DNA of 23,924 nt from Candidatus Woesearchaeota archaeon (GTDB lineage Archaea > Nanobdellota > Nanobdellia > SCGC-AAA011-G17 > GW2011-AR17). The position numbers and the translations under genes are program-made. The notes beneath the pieces are model-generated. The model was not told where the DNA came from. It worked only from the letters and a program-made list of their open reading frames with translations, and did not search any database. The stretch spans positions 1 through 23,924 of the forward strand of contig JAGWAA010000001.1 in NCBI GenBank assembly GCA_018302165.1. Reading direction: 5' to 3'. Each line of letters opens with the position of its first letter. Position 1 is the stretch's first letter. Below are positions 6,620 to 13,541 of the stretch, in pieces.

Positions 6620-6781
6620 ATGTATCAAAAGACAGGCAGTTCATACGTAAAACCTTCAAGTGGTAGTTATGGAGTTTCATCTAATGGTGGATATGAAATA
6701 AAAACATCTCGAAGAAAAAAAGACGGATGCTGTGAAGGCGGATGTGGAACTGCTTGTGTGAGATATAAAAATTATCAATAA
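6620..6781 (+). CDS. 53-residue Cys-rich peptide between dnaK and dnaJ
   Basis: ATG 6620 follows the dnaK stop (6617-6619) with no gap, and the TAA (6779-6781) lies 1 nt before the dnaJ ATG. Such exact packing on the same strand argues for a real gene. The first 30 residues are Ser/Gly/Tyr-rich and likely disordered. Then come basic RRKK, a cysteine cluster with C37, C38, C42 and C46 (DGCCEGGCGTAC), and VRYKNYQ. The cluster resembles the GrpE N-terminus (CEGCCEG) and the VKOR-linked peptide. A zinc or Fe-S binding knuckle, or a redox-sensing partner of the chaperone, is possible. No known family is recognised. Confidence 0.7.
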   Translation: MYQKTGSSYVKPSSGSYGVSSNGGYEIKTSRRKKDGCCEGGCGTACVRYKNYQ

Positions 6782-6782
6782 A

Positions 6783-7874
6783 ATGGATTATTACGAAACT
6801 TTGGGAGTGGAGAAGAATGCTTCGAAAGAAGAGATTAAGAAAGCTTACAAAACTCTAGCAAAGAAATATCATCCAGATTTAAATCCAGGGAACAAAGAAT
6901 CTGAACAGAAATTCAAGGAATTGAATGAAGCTTATTCTGCATTAAATGATGATTCCAAAAGGGAAAATTATGATAGATATGGAAGTGCTGAAACTAATAA
7001 TAATTTTCAAGGATTTAATGGACAAAATTTTCAAGGTTTCGAAGATGCTTTTGAGAATTTTTTTGATCTTGGTGGAAGACGAGGGCGTGGAAGAAATAGA
7101 GGAAGGGATATTAAATATGAAATGGAAATTACTTTCCTTGAAGCGTGCTTTGGTGTGAATAAAGAAATTAATATTTCTAAATTGGATAAATGTGAAAAAT
7201 GTAAAGGGCTTGGTGGAGAAGGTGAAGAGAATTGTAAGAAGTGTAAAGGCACTGGAAGAATTCAAAAAACATTTAGAACACCATTTGGAGTCTTTGCACA
7301 AACAACTATGTGTGATTCATGTAGAGGCCAAGGTAAAACTATCAAACATGTTTGTAAAGAATGTAAAGGTTATGGGCGTGTTAAGAATAATAAAAAAATC
7401 ACTGTGAAAATCCCTGCAGGTGTATTCGAAGGTTCAACATTAAGATTGACAGGAGAAGGGGAAGCAGGAGAAGTTGGTGCAAGAAATGGAGATTTGTTTG
7501 TTCAAATATTTGTTACATCACATGAGATGTTTATTAGAAAAGAAGATGATATTCTAGTTGAAGTACCAATTAGTTTCTCACAAGCAGCATTAGGAGATTC
7601 TGTGAAAGTGCCAACAATACGAGGAGAAGTTAATTTGAAAGTTCCTGCGGGAATACAATCTGGAACAATGCTGCGTTTGAAAGGAGAAGGTGTTGAAAAT
7701 ATTCATGGACATGGCGTTGGAGATCAATTAGTAAGAGTGCAAGTTCGTACACCTGCAAAGTTAAGTGCTAAACAGAAAAAATTATTGGAAGAACTTTCTA
7801 AAGAAAGTGATGAAAAATTAAAGATTGATAAGAATTGGTTTGAAAAATTTAGAGAAGATTATTTTGGAAATTAA
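6783..7874 (+). CDS. dnaJ: Hsp40 co-chaperone DnaJ (type I)
   Basis: DnaJ delivers clients to DnaK and stimulates its ATPase. The J domain (1-70) has the HPD motif at 30-32. A Gly/Phe- and Asn-rich linker (about 72-110) follows. The zinc domain has four CxxC repeats (C137/C140, C151/C154, C177/C180, C191/C194), each followed by the usual G-x-G. C-terminal client-binding beta domains complete 363 residues, a normal length. The gene is last in grpE-dnaK-(Cys-rich peptide)-dnaJ and faces a minus-strand membrane-protein gene. Confidence 0.97.
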   Translation: MDYYETLGVEKNASKEEIKKAYKTLAKKYHPDLNPGNKESEQKFKELNEAYSALNDDSKRENYDRYGSAETNNNFQGFNGQNFQGFEDAFENFFDLGGRRGRGRNRGRDIKYEMEITFLEACFGVNKEINISKLDKCEKCKGLGGEGEENCKKCKGTGRIQKTFRTPFGVFAQTTMCDSCRGQGKTIKHVCKECKGYGRVKNNKKITVKIPAGVFEGSTLRLTGEGEAGEVGARNGDLFVQIFVTSHEMFIRKEDDILVEVPISFSQAALGDSVKVPTIRGEVNLKVPAGIQSGTMLRLKGEGVENIHGHGVGDQLVRVQVRTPAKLSAKQKKLLEELSKESDEKLKIDKNWFEKFREDYFGN

Positions 7875-7893
7875 ATAAAAAAAATAAAAAAAT
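7875..7893 (-). terminator. A/T-rich terminator between convergent genes
   Basis: On the minus strand this reads as two runs of T immediately after the membrane-protein gene, a plausible archaeal oligo-T terminator. The plus strand is A-rich here and is a weak terminator for dnaJ. Confidence 0.4.
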
Positions 7894-8232
7894 TTATTCT
7901 CTTGCTAACAAGAAAACAGACTTAACAGCAACAACAACTGTAGCTGGCACGAAAAGTGTCAATAAATTGTTGAAGATACTTGCTAGGTAAGATATACTAG
8001 CTAATGTTTGGCCACCCATGTAACCCATTAAAACAAGCACAGTTCCAGCCATCATAAATTGACTTACTTCTCTTCCTTCAATGTTTAAGAATCCGACAAC
8101 TAATCCTAAGACTACCAACAGAACTGGTAACCAAGACCAACCTGTAAATAAGCCAAAGACTACTGACAGAACAACACCGATTAAGAAAGCCCATCTACCA
8201 AGCATTGCTTTACCACTACTTACTTTTGCCAT
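7894..8232 (-). CDS. Small integral membrane protein, 112 aa
   Basis: No family is recognised with certainty. Three or four hydrophobic helices are visible (about 13-31, 33-48, 58-78 and 85-108), with a conserved-looking LNIEGREVSQFMMAG loop between the second and third. This NxEGREV loop recalls uncharacterised archaeal membrane proteins of similar size, but I cannot name one. The start is well supported by AGGAGGGG about 8 nt upstream on the minus strand. A TATA-like TTTTTAAATC near 8287-8297 would give a leader of about 35 nt. Confidence 0.75.
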   Translation of the reverse strand: MAKVSSGKAMLGRWAFLIGVVLSVVFGLFTGWSWLPVLLVVLGLVVGFLNIEGREVSQFMMAGTVLVLMGYMGGQTLASISYLASIFNNLLTLFVPATVVVAVKSVFLLARE

Positions 8233-8345
8233 TTTTTCCCCTCCTTTTTTAAAATTATAATTGTATTTGATTATGAGAAGTTAAGATTTAAAAAGGTTTT
8301 GAATAGAGTTTTGTTGTATCTTTTAAGTAGTCAAATATAGTAAGA

Positions 8346-8368
8346 TTTATAAATAAAATAATAGAGGA
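8346..8368 (+). promoter_or_regulatory. Promoter of the hydrolase-caspase operon
   Basis: TTTATAAAT (8346-8354) is centred 25 nt before ATG 8375, and AGAGGA (8363-8368) could act as a Shine-Dalgarno if the transcript starts a little upstream. No other promoter is seen between here and 10184, so the three following genes form one unit. Confidence 0.6.
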
Positions 8369-8374
8369 ATTGAT

Positions 8375-9043
8375 ATGAAAAACGGAATATATGGATTAAT
8401 AGGATTGTTAGGATTTGCTTGTCAAGAAGATTTTGAGATTAAATATGAAAGAGAGCAAATTGAAAAATATGAAAAGAACTCTCAATCTAGTTTAGATAGC
8501 CTTGAAGAAAAAAATAAATGGGGAATAATTATTGTTGATATGCAAGAAACATTTTTAAAATATATTCCAAAAAAAGAAGTTGATAGAATTGTAAAAAACC
8601 AACAAATGGTTTTAAATGCTGCTGAAAAATATGATGTACCTGTTTTAGTTTTTGAATATTGGGGTAGTAATACTATTGAAGAAATCTCAGATTTAGTTAA
8701 AGAAGTACCAAGATATGAATTTATGAAAAAAGAAAGAGATGATGGTTTTGAAAGATATGGAAATTTGTATAGAGAGGAAGATCCTAGAAGAGTTCTTGAT
8801 GAATGGGGTGTTGATACTGCATATTTTATGGGGGTTAATACTGATGCATGCATTGTAAAGACTGCTGATAGCGCAAGAAGATTAGATTATATTCCTGTAA
8901 CCAGTAAAGATGTTGTCGCAGCACAAACTTGTAATGGAGAATGTGAAAAACTTGCACCTGCATATAATTTTTTTATTGAAAATGGGATTTTATTGGATAA
9001 AAAAGATTTAGTAATTATTGATATGAAAAAGGAAAATTTATGA
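8375..9043 (+). CDS. Isochorismatase-like cysteine hydrolase with N-terminal signal/anchor
   Basis: A member of the isochorismatase/cysteine-hydrolase alpha/beta fold. The triad residues are D55 (IIIVDMQ), a lysine at K119 (or K118) before DDGF, and C159 in GVNTDAC. The histidines of the nicotinamidase metal site are absent, so it is not a standard nicotinamidase; the substrate is unknown. Residues 1-48 are extra compared with the paralogue at 9675: a short hydrophobic stretch ending LLGFAC (C16), which resembles a loose lipobox, then a charged linker. It may be anchored to the outer membrane face, or the hydrophobic stretch may only tether it. The stop overlaps the caspase-like gene by 4 bp (ATGA). 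Confidence 0.85.
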   Translation: MKNGIYGLIGLLGFACQEDFEIKYEREQIEKYEKNSQSSLDSLEEKNKWGIIIVDMQETFLKYIPKKEVDRIVKNQQMVLNAAEKYDVPVLVFEYWGSNTIEEISDLVKEVPRYEFMKKERDDGFERYGNLYREEDPRRVLDEWGVDTAYFMGVNTDACIVKTADSARRLDYIPVTSKDVVAAQTCNGECEKLAPAYNFFIENGILLDKKDLVIIDMKKENL

Positions 9044-9678
9044 TAACACCAGCTTTTACACCACCAGTAAGATATGCTATTCTAGTTGGTGGACTGGACT
9101 TTGAACAAGAAAATGGAAAATTAGGAGTCCAGAAAATTATTGATGAATTAGAAGTTGAATTCCGAGAAAGAGGATTTAGAGTTGTTCCAATGAGAGAAAA
9201 TGTTCAAAAAGAAAGTTTGAGTAGATTATTGGATGAAGCTCAACGATTAAGTATGGAAGCACTGAGGTTACCAACATTTATTTTTTATTATTGTGGGCAT
9301 CATGGAATACCTGGGTTTCAGTTGAATAATGGAATTTATGATAGAAATGTTTTAATGGAAAAATTAAGAAGGATTAGAGGAGAAAAATTAGCGATTTTTG
9401 ATTGTTGTCATGCAGGTATGATGGGATCATATTCTGGAATAGGGATGACAATCCTTGCTGCAACTCAAGAGGGCTATTTAGCATACGCTGATAGAAAAAG
9501 TGAAGGGAATAGATTATTATTGAGTGATGGGATTTTAAAATTTATGAAAAATAATCCAGGACGATTCCCATTAGGGAGTTTATTTGAATGTCTTAATAAT
9601 AATTTAACTATAACACAATGGCAAAATCCAGGGATCAGAGGAGCAAAAGAGTTTATTTTCCCAAATAAAGAAAAATGA
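9040..9678 (+). CDS. Caspase-like cysteine peptidase (C14/metacaspase fold)
   Basis: Both catalytic signatures of the caspase/metacaspase fold are present in order. H87 lies in FYYCGHHG at the end of one strand (family YSGHG), and C123 lies in IFDCCHAG (family DxCHSG). The N-terminal strand AILVGG, the helix with GFRVVPMRENV, and ILAATQEGYLAYAD after the Cys all follow the p20 layout. D121, two residues before the Cys, is the metacaspase S1-pocket acid, suggesting cleavage after Arg or Lys rather than Asp. At 212 aa it is a bare catalytic domain with no visible signal peptide, prodomain or repeats. It overlaps both neighbours by 4 bp (ATGA), so it is translated together with the two hydrolases. 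The substrate is unknown. Confidence 0.85.
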   Translation: MITPAFTPPVRYAILVGGLDFEQENGKLGVQKIIDELEVEFRERGFRVVPMRENVQKESLSRLLDEAQRLSMEALRLPTFIFYYCGHHGIPGFQLNNGIYDRNVLMEKLRRIRGEKLAIFDCCHAGMMGSYSGIGMTILAATQEGYLAYADRKSEGNRLLLSDGILKFMKNNPGRFPLGSLFECLNNNLTITQWQNPGIRGAKEFIFPNKEK

Positions 9679-10184
9679 TTAATACAAATGATTTAGGAAT
9701 TGCAATTGTTGATATGCAGGAATCATTTCTTAAAAAAATTCCTGAAGAGGAAGTTAAAAGATTAGTTAAAAAACAAAGAAGAGTTTTGGAAGTTGCAGCA
9801 CAAAAAGATATACCTGTTTTAGTTTTTGAATATGATATAGGAGAAAGGACAATTAATGAAATTTCTGAAAATGTGAAAGCAGTACCAAGAAATACTTCTT
9901 TACAAAAAATCTATGCAAATGGATTTGAACCCGAAGAGATTAGAGGAGAAGTAAAACCAAAAGATTGGTTTCTTGAACAGAAAGTTAAAAGAATCTTATT
10001 CTCAGGAGTGTATGCTACAGATTGTGTTGCAGATACTGGATTAGGTGCAAGAAATGCTGGTTTTGATATCTTATTTTCTAGGGCACTAGTTAATCAAAAT
10101 GAAGTTCCATTTGGAGGTTTTGAAACATATTTTAGTTTTTTAGGTTTTCAAATTATTTCATATAAACAATTAATTAGATATTAA
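9675..10184 (+). CDS. Isochorismatase-like cysteine hydrolase, second paralogue
   Basis: The triad residues are D13 (IAIVDMQ), K78 (five residues before the Gly of NGF) and C117 in GVYATDC. The protein is 169 aa, a compact single domain without the N-terminal extension of the first copy. The two share long similar stretches: IVDMQE[TS]FLK.IP..EV near the N-terminus, VPVLVFEY/IPVLVFEY, and an EIS..VK.VPR segment. They are therefore products of a local duplication that now brackets the caspase-like gene. As in the first copy, no metal-site histidines are visible at the nicotinamidase positions. The gene ends the operon, and aIF5B begins behind its own promoter. Confidence 0.85.
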   Translation: MINTNDLGIAIVDMQESFLKKIPEEEVKRLVKKQRRVLEVAAQKDIPVLVFEYDIGERTINEISENVKAVPRNTSLQKIYANGFEPEEIRGEVKPKDWFLEQKVKRILFSGVYATDCVADTGLGARNAGFDILFSRALVNQNEVPFGGFETYFSFLGFQIISYKQLIRY

Positions 10185-10190
10185 AAGGAA

Positions 10191-10201
10191 GTTTTATATA
10201 A
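10191..10201 (+). promoter_or_regulatory. TATA box of aIF5B
   Basis: GTTTTATATAA is centred about 26 nt before ATG 10223, with no Shine-Dalgarno. The transcript is therefore probably leaderless. Confidence 0.6.
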
Positions 10202-10222
10202 CAAATAAAATTCTCTAATATT

Positions 10223-11938
10223 ATGTTAAGGCAACCTTTAGTAGTGGTAATGGGAAATGTTGATAGTGGAAAAACTAAAACTTTGGATACTATAAGAAGA
10301 ACAGCAGTAGTTGAGTCTGAACCAGGGGCTATTACACAAATGATTTCTTCATCTTCAATTTCATTAAAAACTATACAAAAAATCTGTGGAGATTTATTAA
10401 AAAATAAACAAATTGAAATTCCAGGGTTGGTTTTTATTGATACTCCAGGGCATGCTGCATTCAGTAATATGAGAAAACGTGGAGGGAACTTAGCAGACCT
10501 TGCAGTATTGGTTATTGATATTAATGAAGGAATAAAACCACAAACAGAAGAATGTATTACAATTTTAAAAACTTACAAGACTCCATTCGTTATAGCATTA
10601 AACAAAATTGATTTAGTTAATGGTTGGAGAAAAGTTGAATCTAAATTTATGTTAGAGATGATTTCAAAGCAAACTCCACAAATACAAACTTTAATTGAAA
10701 CAAAACTTTATGAGATTGTTGGGAAATTATATAATTTAGGAATTCAAGCGGATAGATTTGATAGAGTTGATGATTATACTAAGACCATTGCTATTGTTCC
10801 TTGTTCTGCAAAAGATGGTGAGGGAGTACCAGAATTATTGATGGTATTAATTGGATTAGCATTAAAATATTTAGAAGAAAATTTACAATTAAATTCGAAT
10901 GCCGCTGCAAAAGGAACAGTTTTAGAGGTCAAAGAAGAACAAGGCTTAGGGACCAGTTTAGATGTTATAATTTATGAAGGGAAAATTAGGGTTAATGATC
11001 CAATTATAATTGGAGGATTGAATGAACCTATTGTTACTAAGGTCAAAGGATTATTTTTACCAGATGAAAAAAACAAATATAGCCCAGTAAAAGAGGTTAT
11101 TGCTGCCGCTGGAGTTAAAGTTAATGCAGTTGGAATTAAAGATGTTGTTGCAGGAATGCCAATCTTTGTAATAAATAATGATGAAAAAGAATTAAGAGAA
11201 AAGATTCAAGAAGAAGTTGAAGAAGTTGTTATGGAAACAGATGGTGAAGGAATAGTTGTAAAAGCAGATTCATTAGGTTCTTTAGAAGCCGTGGTTGGAA
11301 TGTTAAAACAAAAACAAATTCCTTTGAAAAAGGCATCAGTTGGGATGATTACAAAAAAAGATATTGTTGCAGCACAAGCATCAGTAGATCCATTAAATAA
11401 AATTATACTTTGTTTTAATGTTAACCCTGGAGATATCAAAGAAGTAAAAATAATATCACATAATGTTATTTATCAATTAATTGAAGATTTAGAAAAATGG
11501 AGAGATGAAGAAACTAAAAAAGAAGAACAAAAAGAATTATTGGGTTTGATTAGGCCTGCAAAAATAAAATTCTTGAAAGGGTGTACATTTAGACAAAATA
11601 ATCCTTGTGTTATTGGTGTTGAAATTATTTCTGGAACACTAAGACCTGATATTGATTTGATAAAAAATAATGGAGATGTTGTTGGGCATATCAAAACTAT
11701 TGAATATGAAAAAGAATCTGTTAAAGAAGCAGAGAGAGGAATTCAAGTTGCATTATCAATACCAGGGGTAACTGCTGGAAGGCAAATTCATGAAGAGGAT
11801 ATTTTTTATGTAGATATGAATGAAAATAATTTTAAGAAATTAAAAGAGTTTAAGAAATTTTTAACTAATGATGAAGTTAATATTTTAAAGGAGCTTGCTG
11901 AGATCAAAAGAAGAGCAAATAATCTATGGGGGGTTTGA
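10223..11938 (+). CDS. infB: Translation initiation factor aIF5B
   Basis: A GTPase that helps join ribosomal subunits and place initiator tRNA. The G domain has P-loop GNVDSGKT (11-18; usually GHVDHGKT or GHVDTGKT), switch 1 GAITQMI (35-41), DTPGH (73-77, keeping the catalytic His77) and NKID (127-130). Domain II, domain III and the C-terminal domain fill the 571 residues, normal for archaeal IF5B. No intein is seen. The His-to-Asn change in the P-loop is uncommon among family members I know. The gene ends 2 nt before a small membrane-protein gene. Confidence 0.95.
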   Translation: MLRQPLVVVMGNVDSGKTKTLDTIRRTAVVESEPGAITQMISSSSISLKTIQKICGDLLKNKQIEIPGLVFIDTPGHAAFSNMRKRGGNLADLAVLVIDINEGIKPQTEECITILKTYKTPFVIALNKIDLVNGWRKVESKFMLEMISKQTPQIQTLIETKLYEIVGKLYNLGIQADRFDRVDDYTKTIAIVPCSAKDGEGVPELLMVLIGLALKYLEENLQLNSNAAAKGTVLEVKEEQGLGTSLDVIIYEGKIRVNDPIIIGGLNEPIVTKVKGLFLPDEKNKYSPVKEVIAAAGVKVNAVGIKDVVAGMPIFVINNDEKELREKIQEEVEEVVMETDGEGIVVKADSLGSLEAVVGMLKQKQIPLKKASVGMITKKDIVAAQASVDPLNKIILCFNVNPGDIKEVKIISHNVIYQLIEDLEKWRDEETKKEEQKELLGLIRPAKIKFLKGCTFRQNNPCVIGVEIISGTLRPDIDLIKNNGDVVGHIKTIEYEKESVKEAERGIQVALSIPGVTAGRQIHEEDIFYVDMNENNFKKLKEFKKFLTNDEVNILKELAEIKRRANNLWGV

Positions 11939-11940
11939 AG

Positions 11941-12189
11941 ATGAGTATAGAAACAAAAATTGAAAAAATTATGGAAGATAATTTGGGATATATTTTGGGA
12001 ATAGTTATTAATTCAATTGGTGTTGTAAGTATAGCAAGTGTAGGTTATCGAATTGGTTTTGAAGATATGAATCTTGATACTGCTTGGCCATTAATAAAAG
12101 GATATTCTATACCTATGATTTTTGGAACATCATTTATACTTATGAATTATCTGGAGAATAAAAAAGTCAATGATTCAACCAGTCAATAA
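11941..12189 (+). CDS. Small membrane protein, two helices
   Basis: An unknown 82-residue protein with two hydrophobic segments (about residues 16-38 and 52-70 from ATG 11941) and charged ends. An alternative ATG at 11926 lies inside aIF5B. I prefer 11941 because the G-run at 11928-11933 could then serve as a ribosome-binding site. The gene is probably cotranscribed with aIF5B. Its last 23 bp overlap the convergent hydrolase gene. Confidence 0.6.
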   Translation: MSIETKIEKIMEDNLGYILGIVINSIGVVSIASVGYRIGFEDMNLDTAWPLIKGYSIPMIFGTSFILMNYLENKKVNDSTSQ

Positions 12190-12808
12190 TTTCTTGCATT
12201 AATTGTATATTTTCTATTAATAAATTTGAACCATGTGCTGAAGAGTTTATTTTTTTATGATAAACATGGGGAAGTAAAGAGGCTATTGATTGGGACATAA
12301 TAGTATTTGTAAATGGGCTAGAACCATCAAAATCTCCAGAAGCTATGAAAACTTGTTGTTTATCAGAAATATTTTTTGCAATTTTTAATGAGTCTATACC
12401 TCGATAATTTATCCCTGGAGATAATAGAACAATTTTTTTAATTTCTGGATGTAATGATTGGTACCATAATGCTAAGTTTGCACCTATAGATGCACCAATG
12501 ATAAATATTTCTTTTTTATCAACAAAATTTACTGCCGCATCTATATCGAGTAATGATTTTTTGTGATCATCATCCATGAATAATTTGAAATCTAGCTTCT
12601 TATCTTCTTGAATAACACTTTCTCCATGGCCTCTTAAATCAAAAGATAAAATTGCAAAATTATTTCTAGATAATAAATCCGCAAAAGGAGTCCAAGATTC
12701 TTTTGTTGCAGGCATCATATGAACTAAAATAACAGCTCTATCAGAATCTGAAGGCCAGTAATTACCAATGATTGATACATTATCAGAAGTCTCAAAGTCA
12801 ACTTTCAT
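12167..12808 (-). CDS. Alpha/beta hydrolase (esterase/lipase/peptidase type)
   Basis: An alpha/beta-hydrolase fold of 213 residues. The nucleophile elbow is G105-A-S107-I-G109, the acid is D159 or D161 (SGDFDG), and the histidine is H192 in SAHGS. The strand and oxyanion region HMMPATKES and the SFDLRGHGES motif (about 55-64) are typical of serine aminopeptidase-/monoglyceride lipase-like members. No signal peptide is seen, so it is cytoplasmic. The substrate cannot be inferred. The promoter is shared back to back with the gene at 12882. Confidence 0.88.
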   Translation of the reverse strand: MKVDFETSDNVSIIGNYWPSDSDRAVILVHMMPATKESWTPFADLLSRNNFAILSFDLRGHGESVIQEDKKLDFKLFMDDDHKKSLLDIDAAVNFVDKKEIFIIGASIGANLALWYQSLHPEIKKIVLLSPGINYRGIDSLKIAKNISDKQQVFIASGDFDGSSPFTNTIMSQSIASLLPHVYHKKINSSAHGSNLLIENIQLMQEIIDWLNH

Positions 12809-12830
12809 ATGAAGATTAAAAAAATTATAT

Positions 12831-12859
12831 ATTTATAATCTTTCGGTAATATTTAAATA
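12831..12859. promoter_or_regulatory. Divergent promoters for the alpha/beta hydrolase and the 12882 gene
   Basis: On the minus strand, ATTATAAAT (12831-12839) is centred 27 nt before ATG 12808. On the plus strand, TATTTAAATA (12850-12859) is centred 27 nt before ATG 12882. Both starts lack a Shine-Dalgarno and look leaderless. Confidence 0.6.
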
Positions 12860-12881
12860 GATATTCAAATCAACAAAAGAT

Positions 12882-13478
12882 ATGTTAGCTAAAAAAGAAG
12901 AATTAGAGAAATATTTAGTTGCAACATTAAGGCATTCTATGGAAGTGCATTATTATTTAGCTGCATTAAATCTTCATTCTTTAAACAAAATACATGATTT
13001 AGAGGGATTAAATAATAAATTTGAGATAGATGTTGCTTTAAGATTAGCATTAGGTTTTAAAAATGGTAATGCTGAAACAGAATTTAAACAAGAAATAGAA
13101 ATTGGAAAAGAATTACATAAAAAACAAAAACATCATCAAATTTTAAAAACTTCAAATCTTGATATAAATGAATATAGTGAATCATTAGTTGATGCTATCT
13201 GTGCAGCAAAGGAAGAAAGGTCCTATCATAAAAAAAGGACTTGGGATGAAATTCTAAAAAATATTGAATCAGAGTTGCCTGAAAAGAAATTAAAAGCTTT
13301 AGTTATAGATTTAATAAAAAGAATGCGAAGGATAGCGGAACCAGACGTTAGTTTAATTACAAATTTAAGAAACTTTCCAAATATTGGGCTTGAAGAAAAG
13401 CTCTATAGAAGATTCAGAGTCAGATGTGCTGAAGCATTAGAAGTGTTTCAGAAGGAATTGGGCTTGTTACTATTCTAA
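12882..13478 (+). CDS. Hypothetical all-helical protein with His-rich motifs, 198 aa
   Basis: I cannot assign a family firmly. The protein is predicted all-helical. Histidines and acids cluster in a way that suggests a metal site: H18-S-M-E21-V-H23 near the N-terminus, ELHKKQKHH about residues 77-85, and an acidic and Lys/His-rich segment (DAICAAKEERSYHKKRTWDEIL) around 103-124. This loosely recalls HD-like or DUF5662-type helical proteins; that is a guess. The C-terminus is basic (KRMRR, KLYRRFRVR), which might contact nucleic acid. It is a separate leaderless unit followed by eS6. Confidence 0.65.
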   Translation: MLAKKEELEKYLVATLRHSMEVHYYLAALNLHSLNKIHDLEGLNNKFEIDVALRLALGFKNGNAETEFKQEIEIGKELHKKQKHHQILKTSNLDINEYSESLVDAICAAKEERSYHKKRTWDEILKNIESELPEKKLKALVIDLIKRMRRIAEPDVSLITNLRNFPNIGLEEKLYRRFRVRCAEALEVFQKELGLLLF

Positions 13479-13504
13479 AGATTGAAAAATAGCCCTACAA
13501 AAGA

Positions 13505-13513
13505 TTTATAAAT
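13505..13513 (+). promoter_or_regulatory. TATA box of the eS6 gene
   Basis: TTTATAAAT is centred about 33 nt before ATG 13542, giving an expected leader of only about 6-8 nt and no Shine-Dalgarno. Confidence 0.55.
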
Positions 13514-13541
13514 AAGCTGAAAACTTTAGATTAATTATAAG

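Noticed and set aside
8375..10184. Nicotinamidase (pncA) identity for the two hydrolases
   Set aside because: The catalytic Asp/Lys/Cys are there, but the His residues of the nicotinamidase metal site are not visible. Only the broader isochorismatase-like family is supported.
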